Assembly (NCBI GenBank): GCA_023389745.1
Contig: JAEWED010000210.1
Coordinates: 1-64,000, forward strand
DNA length: 64,000 nucleotides
Direction of reading: 5' to 3'
Source: Actinomycetes bacterium
GTDB lineage: Bacteria > Actinomycetota > Acidimicrobiia > Acidimicrobiales > Microtrichaceae
This document shows positions 25,622 through 34,371 of the stretch, in pieces. How positions within the stretch are numbered: position 1 is the first letter of the stretch; each line of letters opens with the position of its first letter. The notes below the pieces were generated by a model. The model worked only from the letters and a program-made list of their open reading frames with translations, was not told the origin of the DNA and did not search any database. The position numbers and the translations under genes are program-made.

Positions 25622-26350
25622 TCAGCCGACAGCGGTCCCGAAGAGCGACCCGACCCCGAACGTGAGCGCCAGCGCGATCGCACCGCCGACTCCGACGCGC
25701 AGCGCCCCTTTGGCGATGCCGGCCCCACCCAGTCGGGCCGCGAGCGCTCCGAGCATCACCAGCCCCACCAGGGTCGCGAGGACGATCGCGACCGACCGGG
25801 CACCGTCACCGGAGATCGCTGCGACGAGCAGCGGGATCGCCGCACCGACAGCGAAGCTGAAGAAGGACGTCACCGCGGCCTGGATCGGGCGGGCCCGTGA
25901 GACCTCGGTCTGGCCCAGCTCGTCGCGCAGGTGTGCTCCGAGTGCATCCGACTCCATCAGCTCCGTCGCCACCGCCGCAGCGAGGTCGGGACTGATGCCC
26001 CGCGATTCGTAGATCGCCGTGAGCTCGGAGAGCTCACCTTCCGGGTCGATCGAGAGCTCGCGCTCCTCCACGGCTCGCTCTGCCGTCTCGGCATCCTTCT
26101 GCGAGCTCACCGAGACGTACTCGCCCATCGCCATGGAGGCAGCACCGGCGACGAGACCCGCGACACCTGCGGTCAGGACTGCGCTTCGGGACCCGTCGGC
26201 GCTGGCCACGCCGAGCAGCAACGCGCCCGTGGAGAGGATGCCGTCGTTCGCGCCGAGGACCGTCGCTCGCAGCCAGCCCGCTCGACCGGACAGGTGGACC
26301 TCGGCGTGTGTCCGAGGGGAACTTCCTGAGCGACTGCGCCGAACGGGCAT
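25622..26350 (-). CDS. VIT1/CCC1-family Fe/Mn transporter
   Basis: 242 residues from the ATG at 26350 (an in-frame GTG at 26362 is possible). The family N-terminus RATVLGANDGILSTGALLLG forms helix 1; a second helix (AGLVAGAASMAMGEYVSVSSQKDAE) follows. The cytosolic acidic and His/Glu/Met metal-binding loop lies near residues 80-150 and three more helices complete the fold at 150-240. VIT1/CCC1 proteins move ferrous iron or manganese out of the cytosol. The gene lies 34 bp after the ferric-reductase-like gene on the same strand, supporting an iron-handling module. Confidence 0.9.
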   Translation of the reverse strand: MPVRRSRSGSSPRTHAEVHLSGRAGWLRATVLGANDGILSTGALLLGVASADGSRSAVLTAGVAGLVAGAASMAMGEYVSVSSQKDAETAERAVEERELSIDPEGELSELTAIYESRGISPDLAAAVATELMESDALGAHLRDELGQTEVSRARPIQAAVTSFFSFAVGAAIPLLVAAISGDGARSVAIVLATLVGLVMLGALAARLGGAGIAKGALRVGVGGAIALALTFGVGSLFGTAVG

Positions 26351-26396
26351 GACGCCCGACACTACTGCTGCGCCGAGGGCGGGCCCGGTACCTCGC

Positions 26397-27020
26397 TCAC
26401 GGCGCGTCCTGCGGCGTTCGGGGCGGTCCGCCGGGAGTCGTCGTGGCAGCCAGCGGTGGCCGGACGGCAGGTCGTGGCGGCGCGGGGCAGCGGGCCCTGC
26501 CGCCGAGCAGTCGGTAGATGACCAGGAACAACAGGGCTCCGAGCAGGCCGAGTCCGATCAGACGGAACGGCGTCGTGCCGACGTCGGTGCCGGCGGTCAA
26601 CATGTGCACGCCGACCAGCACTCCCACGGGGAACGACAGGTAGTGGATGCGCCGCCACCACCCCGACTTCTTCCGTCGTCGGACCACCAGCGACGATCCC
26701 TCGACCAGGACCATTCCCCACAGCGCGACCACGCCCCACGCCACCGCACCGGCCTCGTAGGTCGACGCGAACGGCACGAGCAGGTCGCGCCACGAGAAGT
26801 ACAGGTAGTCGTCGGCGACGAGCGCTCCGAGGTGGACGCCGATGAACACGACGCTCAGCCCGCCGAGCCCTCGGTGGAGATCGGTGAGCCACGCCGGCAT
26901 GCCTCGGCGGTCGATCAGGTGCGTCGTGATGAGCAGCCCCCACAGGAGGGTCGCGGCGACGAGCACCGCGGCGACGAGCCCGCTGGCTCGTGCGACGTAC
27001 CACCAGAACTCGTTGTTCAC
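26397..27020 (-). CDS. Ferric-reductase-like transmembrane protein
   Basis: 207 residues with about five to six membrane helices, starting VNNEFWWYVARASGLVAA. Paired His residues in LHRGLGG, GVHLGAL, IHYLSF and GVHML at helix positions are the expected haem ligands of the ferric-reductase-like/cytochrome b family. The GTG start (27020) overlaps the apbE stop (GTGA). The C-terminus is a Pro-rich tail. It is the third of the overlapping genes of the module and would carry electrons across the membrane; no FAD/NADH domain is attached. Confidence 0.85.
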   Translation of the reverse strand: MNNEFWWYVARASGLVAAVLVAATLLWGLLITTHLIDRRGMPAWLTDLHRGLGGLSVVFIGVHLGALVADDYLYFSWRDLLVPFASTYEAGAVAWGVVALWGMVLVEGSSLVVRRRKKSGWWRRIHYLSFPVGVLVGVHMLTAGTDVGTTPFRLIGLGLLGALLFLVIYRLLGGRARCPAPPRPAVRPPLAATTTPGGPPRTPQDAP

Positions 27021-28069
27021 GACTGCTCCTTCGGGGTCGGGATCGGCGTCGTCAGGTCCGGAACCTGCTCGTCGCCAGGGATGAGGAAGCGTTCGCCCAG
27101 CGGGCCGATCCGGTGCCGCCGACGATCGGCGGTCGTGACCAGCGCTCCGGCGCCGGTGAGCAGTGCCGGTGCGAGCTCGTCGAAGCCCGGGGTGAGGTGG
27201 CCGATGAGCACCGCGGTCGCGATGGCCTCGGCTCGCCACGCCTCGGCGGCGACGACGCTGACCGCGACGACCGGCCCGCTCGACGGACGGCCCGTGCGCG
27301 GGTCGATGATGTGGTGGGCGGTGCCGTCGACGGTCCGCCACCGCCGGCGGAGTCGGGTCGAGGTCGCCACCGCACCGGAGCGCAGGTTGATGCGTGCGGG
27401 TGTGACGACGTGATGATCGAGCTCGATCTCCCAACCGTTCGCCGCTGGCGTGCCTCCCACCCGCAGGTCGCCACCGACCGACACGAGCGCACCGCTCGCA
27501 CCGCGGTCGACCAGCCATCCGGCGACCAGGTCCGCCGCAAGCCCCTTGCCGATGCCGCCAGGGTCGATCCGCACGCCGCGGGGCAGTCTGACCAGACCGG
27601 TCCTCGGGTCGGCCTCGATCGACGGGCGCCGGGCCGGGTCGACGCGAGGCGGTCCCTCCGGCATCACCGGAGCACCGATCGCCGAGCCCCCGTCGAGGTC
27701 GGCCACCGGCTCCAACAACTCGAAGGTGCGGTCGTAGCCGGCGGACTCGAGGGCATCGAGCAGCGTCGCGTCGAAGAGGCCTCCGGTCAGCTCCCGGGCA
27801 CGCTCCGACATCTCGATCAGCAGCGCGGTGTGCGGCGACACGACGGCGGGCGCGCCGTCGAGACGGCCGAGTCGGGACAGCTCCGAGGTCTCGATGAACC
27901 GGGACCAGAGCGCCTCGAGCCCTCGCAGCTCGTCGAGGGCACCCTCGATGTCGCCGGCGCCGAGGGCGACGACATGCGCGGTGGTCCCCATCACCGCGCC
28001 GACGGTCTCGCGGGACAGCACTCCGGAGACGGCGGGGGTCGGTGGTCGCGCCACCCCGGCGGAGCTCAA
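27017..28069 (-). CDS. apbE: FAD:protein FMN transferase (ApbE)
   Basis: 350 residues; transfers FMN from FAD onto Thr of a target protein. Visible motifs are the N-terminal VMGTTAHV, the central DPGGIGKGLAADLVAGWL and the C-terminal HHIIDPRTGRPS. The start is taken at a TTG (28069) that overlaps the previous stop (TTGA); the alternative in-frame GTG at 28054 lies just inside. There is no signal peptide, so it acts in the cytoplasm or the chain starts differently. No complete FMN-binding (SGAT) domain protein is visible beside it, so the flavinylated substrate is unknown; the two small membrane proteins upstream are the local candidates. Confidence 0.88.
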   Translation of the reverse strand: MSSAGVARPPTPAVSGVLSRETVGAVMGTTAHVVALGAGDIEGALDELRGLEALWSRFIETSELSRLGRLDGAPAVVSPHTALLIEMSERARELTGGLFDATLLDALESAGYDRTFELLEPVADLDGGSAIGAPVMPEGPPRVDPARRPSIEADPRTGLVRLPRGVRIDPGGIGKGLAADLVAGWLVDRGASGALVSVGGDLRVGGTPAANGWEIELDHHVVTPARINLRSGAVATSTRLRRRWRTVDGTAHHIIDPRTGRPSSGPVVAVSVVAAEAWRAEAIATAVLIGHLTPGFDELAPALLTGAGALVTTADRRRHRIGPLGERFLIPGDEQVPDLTTPIPTPKEQS

Positions 28070-28431
28070 CTCGAGCTCGAGCGGGTCGTCGGCGCCGAGC
28101 GACCAGCGGTTCCCGTGACCGGTTCACCGGCCGCGTGACCGAGGCGGCTGTCGTACCGCTGCGGTGAGGGCTGTGTCGCTGACGGGTACGTCGCCGAGGG
28201 GGAGCTCGTCGTCGTCGGTGAGAGCGCCGCCCGTGCGCCGGCACCTGACGGCGTGGCGGTCGCGGTCGATGCCACCGCCACCTGGCCGCTTCCGGCCCCG
28301 AGCCCGAACGCAGCGACCAACACGCCCGTCGCTGTCGCGGCGAGCCCCGCGGCGACGACACGGGCCGTCGCTGCAGGGTGGGGCCGCTTCCGGCGGCGCC
28401 GCGAGCTCGAGCCCGTTCGTTCAGTCGTCAT
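28066..28431 (-). CDS. Small single-pass membrane/secreted protein of the iron module
   Basis: 121 residues from the ATG at 28431, which has GAGGGG eight bases upstream; a longer start at 28446 is possible. Basic N-terminus (RRRRKRPHP), one hydrophobic segment (about 22-48), then a Ser/Thr/Pro/Ala-rich tail. No family is recognised. Its start overlaps the end of the preceding gene and its stop overlaps the apbE start. Function unknown; a membrane-tethered partner of the ApbE/ferric-reductase system is plausible. Confidence 0.65.
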   Translation of the reverse strand: MTTERTGSSSRRRRKRPHPAATARVVAAGLAATATGVLVAAFGLGAGSGQVAVASTATATPSGAGARAALSPTTTSSPSATYPSATQPSPQRYDSRLGHAAGEPVTGTAGRSAPTTRSSSS

Positions 28432-28819
28432 CGTCGTGCCCCTCATCCCGTTCGTGCGACTCCCGTTCGTGCGACTCCCGCTCGTGCGAGTCCCCGTCGT
28501 GTGAGTCCTCGTCGTGTGAGTCCCCGTAGTGTGAGTCCGGCTCGGCGGACGGCCGTGTTGTGATCGCGCCAGTCCCGGTCGCCGAGGCCGGCGTCGACGC
28601 CTGCGGATCGGGCTGCCCGACCTCCGAGATCAGGTCGACCCGGTCCGCCGTGCCGGCCTGCGAGGGCACGTCGGGATTCGCCGCGTCGACGTTGACCCAC
28701 AGCGCGACCCCGGCGGTGAGCGCGGTCAGGGCCAGCGCGAGCGCGCCCGCCGTCCACTCCCGTCGACGGCTGCCTCGCGGTGTCGTCGCCGATGCCACTG
28801 GTTCCTGGTGTTCGTCCAT
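28421..28819 (-). CDS. Membrane-anchored protein with His/Asp/Glu-rich repeat tail
   Basis: 132 residues. After a short basic N-terminus comes one membrane segment (about 24-46). Residues about 95-132 are a low-complexity tail of DSHDEDSH, DSHERESH and DEGHDDDD type, outside the cell if the N-terminus is inside. Such tails bind Fe, Ni, Zn or Cu. The tail is encoded by six 15-bp DNA units at 28450-28539. It heads the operon with ApbE, ferric-reductase-like and VIT1 proteins, suggesting a metal-sequestering or sensing role. Start ATG at 28819. Confidence 0.75.
   Translation of the reverse strand: MDEHQEPVASATTPRGSRRREWTAGALALALTALTAGVALWVNVDAANPDVPSQAGTADRVDLISEVGQPDPQASTPASATGTGAITTRPSAEPDSHYGDSHDEDSHDGDSHERESHERESHERDEGHDDDD
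28450..28539. repeat. Six 15-bp tandem units encoding the His-rich tail
   Basis: Units of the form GTTCGTGCGACTCCC at 28450, 28465, 28480, 28495, 28510 and 28525, gradually diverging. The unit keeps the reading frame and encodes five-residue repeats with one His each; copy number may vary between strains. Confidence 0.9.
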
Positions 28820-28864
28820 GGCGTCGACGGTACGGAAGCCACGTCCAAGGCTCGCCGGGAGAAC

Positions 28865-28881
28865 GGTAAGGGTTCGGTGAG
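28865..28881. promoter_or_regulatory. Candidate OmpR/PhoB-type direct repeat
   Basis: GGTAAG at 28865-28870 and GGTGAG at 28876-28881 are direct repeats 11 bp apart, about one helical turn, the geometry used by OmpR/PhoB-type response regulators. They lie in the 103-bp gap between the iron/flavin operon (minus, start 28819) and the response regulator (plus, 28923). The similarity is short and could be accidental. Confidence 0.35.
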
Positions 28882-28922
28882 TTCCCACGTCGCTGAGAAC
28901 GCCCTGTGGAACGCTGTGACCC

Positions 28923-29609
28923 GTGAAGGTCCTCGTCGTCGAAGACGATCCGACGATCGCCGAACCCCTCGTCGAGGGGCTCGAGCGACATGGCTTCAGG
29001 GCGTGGACCGTCGCGACCGGTCGCGACGGTCTCGCTGCGGCCGGTTCGGCAGAGGTCGTGCTGTTGGACCTCGGCCTTCCCGACCTCGACGGGTTCGAGG
29101 TGTGTCGCCGCATCCGCGCCGAGCACGACGTGCCGATCATCGTGGTGAGCGCACGCGGCGACGAGCTCGATCGCGTGATGCTGCTCGAGACCGGGGCGGA
29201 CGACTACGTCGTGAAGCCGTTCGGGCTCCGCGAGCTCGTCGCCCGCATCCGGGCGGTGACCCGACGGGTGGCCGGGCCGGAGACTCCGCGGGTGCTCGAC
29301 GTCGGTGCGCTCCGGGTCGACCTCCGTGCGCACTGCGTGACTGCGGAGGGCGTCACGGTGGAGCTGACGCCCAAGGAGTTCGACCTGCTCGCCTTCCTCG
29401 CCTCCGACCCCGGCGCGGCCTTCCCACGGCGAGACATCCTCGAATCCGTCTGGGACCGCAACTGGTACGGCTCCGCGAAGACCCTCGACGTCCACGTGGC
29501 CTCGCTGCGCCGGAAGCTCGGCCACCCGGAGTGGATCCAGGCGGTGCGCGGTGTCGGGTTCCGACTCGACGTCCCGGACGGCGCCGACGTCGGCCCGCCC
29601 CCGTCGTGA
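28923..29609 (+). CDS. OmpR/PhoB-family response regulator
   Basis: 228 residues. Receiver domain: EDD acidic pocket near residue 8, phosphoacceptor Asp at about 49 (LLDLGLPDLDG), Thr/Ser switch at VVSARG, and Lys in DYVVKPFG. The C-terminal winged helix reads LTPKEFDLLAFLAS, then RRKLGHPEWIQAVRGVGFRL. GTG start. Its stop overlaps the histidine kinase start (GTGA), so the pair is translated together. It diverges from the iron/flavin operon, which is its probable target. Confidence 0.96.
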   Translation: MKVLVVEDDPTIAEPLVEGLERHGFRAWTVATGRDGLAAAGSAEVVLLDLGLPDLDGFEVCRRIRAEHDVPIIVVSARGDELDRVMLLETGADDYVVKPFGLRELVARIRAVTRRVAGPETPRVLDVGALRVDLRAHCVTAEGVTVELTPKEFDLLAFLASDPGAAFPRRDILESVWDRNWYGSAKTLDVHVASLRRKLGHPEWIQAVRGVGFRLDVPDGADVGPPPS

Positions 29610-30979
29610 CCCGACGACTGCTGGCGTCGTACGTCCTGCTCGCCGCCTTCATCCTCGTCCTCGTCGAACTACCGCTGGGCCTCTCGTACGCAGGCCGTGC
29701 CCAGGACCGATTCCTGACCGACGTGGAGCGGGACGCTCGCGTGTTGGCGACCATCGTCGAGGAACGCTCGGAGGACGGCGAGCTCGACGCCGTTCGCGTC
29801 GCCGCGGAGAAGTACGCGGCGGAGACCGACGGGCGGGTGGTCCTCACCGACGCCACCGGACGCAGCGTGATCGACACCGCGTCCGAACCGGATCGCGACT
29901 TCTCGACCCGGCCCGAGATCAGCTCGGCGCTCGACGGCTCCCAGGCGGCGGGTCTCCGGCTCTCCGACACCCTCGGCGCCGAGCTCGCCTACGTCGCCGT
30001 CCCCGTGGTGTCCGACGACGGTGTCGCGGGTGCGTTGCGCGTCAGCTACCCGACCGACGAGCTCGACCGGCAGGTGCGCGACAACTGGATCCGGCTCGGC
30101 GGCCTCTCGGTCCTCGTGCTCGCGACCGCGGCCACGGTCGGATGGTTGGTCGCCCGCTGGGCGACCGCCCCCGTCGCGGAGCTGGAACGAGGTGCTCGGC
30201 GCCTCGCGGCGGGTGACCTCGACGCCCGGACCGAGGTCGACCGAGGACCTCCGGAGCTCCGTCAGCTCGCGGCGACCTTCAACGACATGGCGTCGCGGAT
30301 CGAGGTGCTCGTCGACTCCCAACGAGCCTTCGTCGCGGACGCCTCGCACCAGCTGCGGACACCGCTCACCGCCCTGCGGCTCCGCCTCGAATCACTCGAG
30401 GAGCTCACCCGCGACGACGACGCCGTCGCCCGGGAGCTCGATGCCGTCACCGACGAGGTGCAGCGCCTCGGGTCGCTCGTCGAGGCGCTGCTCGCGATCG
30501 CTCGATCCGAGGCCCGCACCTCGACGACCGACATCGACGTCGCGGCGCTCGCCAGGGATGCCGTCGAGCGGTGGGGCGCGCTCGCCGCCGAGCGCGACGT
30601 CGAGCTGGTCGAGGAGTTGCCCGAGCGGGCCCCGTCGAGGTTCGTCGCCGACGGGCTGCAGCAGGTGCTCGACAACCTGCTCGACAACGCGCTCGAGGCA
30701 GCACCGCCCGGCACCGCGATCGAGGTCACGGTGGGTGTCGCCGACGACGGACACGTCGAGCTCACCGTCCGCGACCACGGGCCGGGCCTGCCCGACGAGC
30801 TCCGGACCCGGGCCACCGACCGCTTCTGGCGCGGCCCGGACTCGGCTCCCGGCGGGACCGGGCTCGGGCTCGCGATCTGCGCGGAGTTGACCCGGATGTC
30901 CGGCGGGACGATGCAGCTCGCCGCGCCCGGCGAGGGAACGGGGTTGGTCGTCCACATCGCGTTGGTGCCCGGGCGCTGA
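29606..30979 (+). CDS. Sensor histidine kinase
   Basis: 457 residues. Membrane helix 1 at about 4-25, an extracytoplasmic sensor region of about 130 residues, helix 2 near 163-185, then HAMP (ATAPVAELERGARRLAAGDL). The phosphoacceptor His is near 246 in VADASHQLRTPLTALR, with ATP-lid motifs LLDNALEAAP, VRDHGPGLP and GGTGLGLAI. It phosphorylates the response regulator encoded just before it. The signal is unknown; a metal or redox signal is likely from the neighbouring operon. The longer open frame upstream is a shadow of the regulator. Confidence 0.95.
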   Translation: MTRRLLASYVLLAAFILVLVELPLGLSYAGRAQDRFLTDVERDARVLATIVEERSEDGELDAVRVAAEKYAAETDGRVVLTDATGRSVIDTASEPDRDFSTRPEISSALDGSQAAGLRLSDTLGAELAYVAVPVVSDDGVAGALRVSYPTDELDRQVRDNWIRLGGLSVLVLATAATVGWLVARWATAPVAELERGARRLAAGDLDARTEVDRGPPELRQLAATFNDMASRIEVLVDSQRAFVADASHQLRTPLTALRLRLESLEELTRDDDAVARELDAVTDEVQRLGSLVEALLAIARSEARTSTTDIDVAALARDAVERWGALAAERDVELVEELPERAPSRFVADGLQQVLDNLLDNALEAAPPGTAIEVTVGVADDGHVELTVRDHGPGLPDELRTRATDRFWRGPDSAPGGTGLGLAICAELTRMSGGTMQLAAPGEGTGLVVHIALVPGR

Positions 30980-30996
30980 CGACCCCGGCGCCGGCC

Positions 30997-31443
30997 TCAG
31001 GCGTCGGTGGGTTCGAGCACGAACAGCGGGATCGCCCGCTCGGTCGCTGCCTGGTACGCGTCGTAGTCGGGCCACACGGCGCTCGCCCGTGCCCACCACG
31101 CCGCCTTCTCGTCGCCCGAGGTCTCGGTGACCGTGTAGTCGCGGACCTCGGCGCCGTCCTGGAGACGGGCGACGGGACGGGCACGAAGGTTGTGCACCCA
31201 CTGCGGGCTGGTCGGAGCGCCACCCTGCGAGCCGATCACGGCGTAGCGGCCCTCGCCGTCGGCGACGCGCACGAGCGGCGTCTTGCGGACCTTGCCGGAC
31301 TTGGCGCCGATCGTCCACAGGATGATCCAGCTGTCGCCGACGAGCTCGCTCGGCTCGGTGCCGCCGCTGCGCTCGTAGCGCTCGACCTCGTTCGCGATCG
31401 GTTCCCAGGGGCTCGGCTCGTACTCGGCATCGAAGTCGGACAT
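30997..31443 (-). CDS. F420-dependent nitroreductase-like (DDN family) protein
   Basis: 148 residues of the deazaflavin-dependent nitroreductase (split beta-barrel) family. Typical features are ILWTIGAKSGKVRKTPLVRV, then YAVIGSQGGAPTSPQWVHNLRARP, which binds the F420 phosphate. Many homologues reduce quinones with F420H2. ATG at 31443, preceded by GAGAGGAG. The gene converges with the histidine kinase across 17 bp. Activity and substrate are inferred only from the family. Confidence 0.92.
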   Translation of the reverse strand: MSDFDAEYEPSPWEPIANEVERYERSGGTEPSELVGDSWIILWTIGAKSGKVRKTPLVRVADGEGRYAVIGSQGGAPTSPQWVHNLRARPVARLQDGAEVRDYTVTETSGDEKAAWWARASAVWPDYDAYQAATERAIPLFVLEPTDA

Positions 31444-31617
31444 GGGTGGTGCTCCTCTCGGGCAGTGCTCGGGCGAGAGCATCGCCGAGGTTCGCGGTCC
31501 GCGCAATCGTCGTGCCGATCCGCCGAGGCACGCGGCCCGTGTCGACGAGTGCCAGGATGAGCGGGGGCATCGATGGGCGGTCCTCCGCGAGTCCGACCAC
31601 GCTGGGGGTACTGCCGA

Positions 31618-32781
31618 ATGACCGGGCCACTCGAAGGGACCGTCGTGCTCGAACTGGCGATCGCGTTGGCGGCGCCGTCCGCGACGGCGCTGCTGGGCGA
31701 CTGGGGTGCGCAGGTCATCAAGGTCGAGCCGCTGACGGGCGACCCGCAGCGCGGCAACTCCGCGAACTCGTACTTCTCCCAGGACAACCGGGCCAAGCGG
31801 TCGATCGCGCTCGACCTCACCACCGACGAAGGGCGAGCGATCATGCTGCGCCTCGTCGAACGTGCGGACGTGTTCGTCACGAACATCCGGCCCGGCGGCC
31901 TGGACCGCCTCGGCATGGATTCGGCGTCGCTGCTCGCGCACAACCCTCGGCTGGTCTACGCACAGCTCACCGGGTACGGCGCCGACGGACCCGCAGCGGA
32001 TCGTCCCGGCTACGACATCGGCGCGTTCTGGTCGCGCTCGGGTGTCGCCGGCGCGCTCGCCGGGACCGCCGAGCCGCCGGTGCAGCGCCCCGCGATGGGC
32101 GACCACACGACCGGTCTGGCGCTCGTCGCCGCCATCAACGCCGCGCTGTTCGACCGCGAGCGCACCGGCCGGGGCGGTGTCGTGTCGACCTCGTTGGTCC
32201 GCACCGGCGCCTACGTCATCAGCTCCGACCTGGCCGCGCACGCGAACGGCGAGATGGCCGAGGCAGGTCTGCGGCGTGTGCTCTACAACCCGCTGCTCGG
32301 CTGCTACTGCGCCGCGGACGGTCGCTGGTTCTTCCTGCTCGGCCTCGAGGCGACACGCCACTGGCCGAACATCGCGGCGGCGATCGGCCGCGCCGACCTG
32401 GTCGACGACGAGCGCTTCGCCGACTTCATGGGGCTGATCGTCCACGCACGGGACCTGATCGCCATCCTCGACGAGGCCTTCGCGACGAGATCGCTCGACG
32501 AGTGGGCCGGCGTGTTCGCCGAGCACGACGTGTGGTGGGACCCGGTGCAGAGCTTCGCCGAGGTCGTCGCCGACCCGATCATGCAGGCCGCCGGCGTCTT
32601 CCGCCGCATGGACGGCGAGCGCGTGGCGATCGCCGGTCCCGCCGACGTCGGCGGCAGTGCCGACAGCCAGGACGTCGGTGCGGCACCCGAGCTGGGACAG
32701 CACACCGAGGAGATCCTGCTCGAGCTCGGCTTCGACTGGGCCGAGATCAGCTCGCTCATGGAGCGACGCGTGATCCCGTGA
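31618..32781 (+). CDS. CaiB/BaiF family (type III) CoA-transferase
   Basis: 387 residues, moving CoA between acyl-CoA and a carboxylate. Start at 31618 after GGGGG. Recognisable: ELAIALAAPSATALLGDWGAQVIKVEP, NRAKRSIALDL, the GYDIGAFWSRSG stretch and ERTGRGG. At the place where formyl-CoA transferase has its nucleophilic Asp this protein, aligned by eye, reads SLVRTG, so the acid is replaced; this is common in actinobacterial paralogues and leaves the mechanism open. Isolated gene between an F420-type reductase and the secreted oxidases. It lacks the GAGTATACTC-type site found before the other catabolic genes. Confidence 0.9.
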   Translation: MTGPLEGTVVLELAIALAAPSATALLGDWGAQVIKVEPLTGDPQRGNSANSYFSQDNRAKRSIALDLTTDEGRAIMLRLVERADVFVTNIRPGGLDRLGMDSASLLAHNPRLVYAQLTGYGADGPAADRPGYDIGAFWSRSGVAGALAGTAEPPVQRPAMGDHTTGLALVAAINAALFDRERTGRGGVVSTSLVRTGAYVISSDLAAHANGEMAEAGLRRVLYNPLLGCYCAADGRWFFLLGLEATRHWPNIAAAIGRADLVDDERFADFMGLIVHARDLIAILDEAFATRSLDEWAGVFAEHDVWWDPVQSFAEVVADPIMQAAGVFRRMDGERVAIAGPADVGGSADSQDVGAAPELGQHTEEILLELGFDWAEISSLMERRVIP

Positions 32782-32817
32782 GCCCGGCCCGGGCCGCGCC
32801 GACGCCTCCGGGACCGC

Positions 32818-34371
32818 TCAGCGTCCGACAGGGATGCCCTGTTCGTTCGTGAACACGTCGTCGGGGTCGTACGCGGCCTTGACCTCGACGAGCCGGTCGA
32901 AGTTCTCGGCGTAGTACTGCTCGGCCCAATCGGTGATGCGGCGGTTCGGGAAGTTCTGGTAGCTCTCACGCGGGGTGTGGCCGTCGAGGAACGAGATCAT
33001 CTCCTCGGTCCAGTCCATGAGGTCGTTCGCGACCGACTCGGGAGCGTCGGTGGGCCACACGGGCGTCGGGCGGATGAGCGCGTTCATCCCGCGGTGCACG
33101 TACGCGGTGTCGGTGCGGGCGATCCGGTCGACGACGCCGCCACCGACCCAGCCGAGCACCCAGAGCCCGCCGTTGGCGGTGTCGGTGCGCGACGGGCAGT
33201 CGACCAGCGCGTCGACCTGCTGGACCCACACCTGCTCGGGCAACGTGCGATCCGCGTAGCGGGAGATGTCACCCCAGGAGTGCGCCTCGCCCTCGTCGGT
33301 CAGGAAGTTGGTGGCCGCCTCCCAGTACGGCAGCACCTGGATCGTGGCGCTCGTCGGAGCCGGCGCCGCGGCGAGCAGCGGCTCGAGGATCGCCTCCAGG
33401 TCGGCCTGGGTCCCGACGAACTGGCCCCGGGACATGACCGAGATCGCGTCTCGGGCGGTCTGACCGTCGCCGATCGGGGTGGCCTCTGCCATCGCGACCG
33501 CGTTCAGCTCGTCCGGGGCGGTCGACATCATCGCGTCGAACGACGTGAGCACCGCGAGCGCGGCGTCGGCGCCGGTCCACTCGAAGCGGAAGTACGTCAC
33601 CGTCTCGGGAACGGGCACGAGCTCGAAGGTGAACTCGGTGTGGATGCCGAACTGCCCGCCGGTCGCACCGCGGCACGCCCAGAACAGGTCGGCGTTGGTG
33701 GAGTCGTCGACGTCGATCACCTCGCCCGACGCCGTCACCATCCGGGTGGCGCGCAACCGGTCCGCGGTGAGCCCCGCCCAGTGCGTGTTGTACCCGATGC
33801 CGCCACCGAGGACGAGGCCCCCGACACCGACCCCCAAGCAGGTGCCGCCGGGCAGCAGCCAGGGTCCGTTGTTGACCACCTCGAAGACGTTGCGGTTGAG
33901 CGCGGCGCCTCCCACCCGGCACATCGGTCCGTCCAGCATCTCGACGGACTTGAGCGCGGACAGGTCGATCTGGAGCCCCGTGGTCGCCGACAGCCCGGCG
34001 TAGTTGTGCCCACCACCGCGGCCGACCGGCGCCACCTCGTGCTCGCGCGCCCACTTCACGCTCGCGACGACGTCGGCCTCGTCCGCGCACTGCGCGATGG
34101 CGGCCGGGCGGATGTCGCGGTAGCGGGTGTTGGCCGGCAGCGCGGCCGTGTCGTAGCCGGCGTCGCCCGGGGCGAGCACCGAGCCGCGCAGCGTCCTGCG
34201 CAGGTCGTCGATCGCCGCGTTGCTGAGCGTCGGGGCGGGTGACTCCGCCACGGGCCCGGCGGTCGACGTCGTGGTCGACGACGCGCCATCGCTGCTGCAG
34301 GCCGCGGCGAGCGATCCGGCCACCCCGAGACCCGCGGCCGCCGCCCCGGTGAGGAAGTTCCGGCGGTCCAT
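32818..34371 (-). CDS. Exported BBE-type FAD oxidase (Tat lipoprotein)
   Basis: 517 residues. The N-terminus RRNFLTGAAAAG is a twin-arginine signal, and LAAAC at about 22-26 is a lipobox, so the protein should be a folded, membrane-anchored lipoprotein. The FAD-binding (PCMH) domain has GRGGGHNYAG and GGTCLGVGVGGLVLGGG; His and Cys there are the two positions that carry bicovalent FAD in berberine-bridge-type oxidases. The C-terminal BBE segment ends with NFPNRRITDWAEQYYAENF. Such enzymes oxidise sugars, alcohols or alkaloids and make hydrogen peroxide. Its start overlaps the multicopper oxidase stop by one base. Confidence 0.92.
   Translation of the reverse strand: MDRRNFLTGAAAAGLGVAGSLAAACSSDGASSTTTSTAGPVAESPAPTLSNAAIDDLRRTLRGSVLAPGDAGYDTAALPANTRYRDIRPAAIAQCADEADVVASVKWAREHEVAPVGRGGGHNYAGLSATTGLQIDLSALKSVEMLDGPMCRVGGAALNRNVFEVVNNGPWLLPGGTCLGVGVGGLVLGGGIGYNTHWAGLTADRLRATRMVTASGEVIDVDDSTNADLFWACRGATGGQFGIHTEFTFELVPVPETVTYFRFEWTGADAALAVLTSFDAMMSTAPDELNAVAMAEATPIGDGQTARDAISVMSRGQFVGTQADLEAILEPLLAAAPAPTSATIQVLPYWEAATNFLTDEGEAHSWGDISRYADRTLPEQVWVQQVDALVDCPSRTDTANGGLWVLGWVGGGVVDRIARTDTAYVHRGMNALIRPTPVWPTDAPESVANDLMDWTEEMISFLDGHTPRESYQNFPNRRITDWAEQYYAENFDRLVEVKAAYDPDDVFTNEQGIPVGR

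Noticed and set aside
26397..28361. One 654-codon open frame across the ferric-reductase and ApbE region
   Set aside because: Only its last 208 codons code for the membrane protein; the rest is out of frame with apbE, which has clear motifs.
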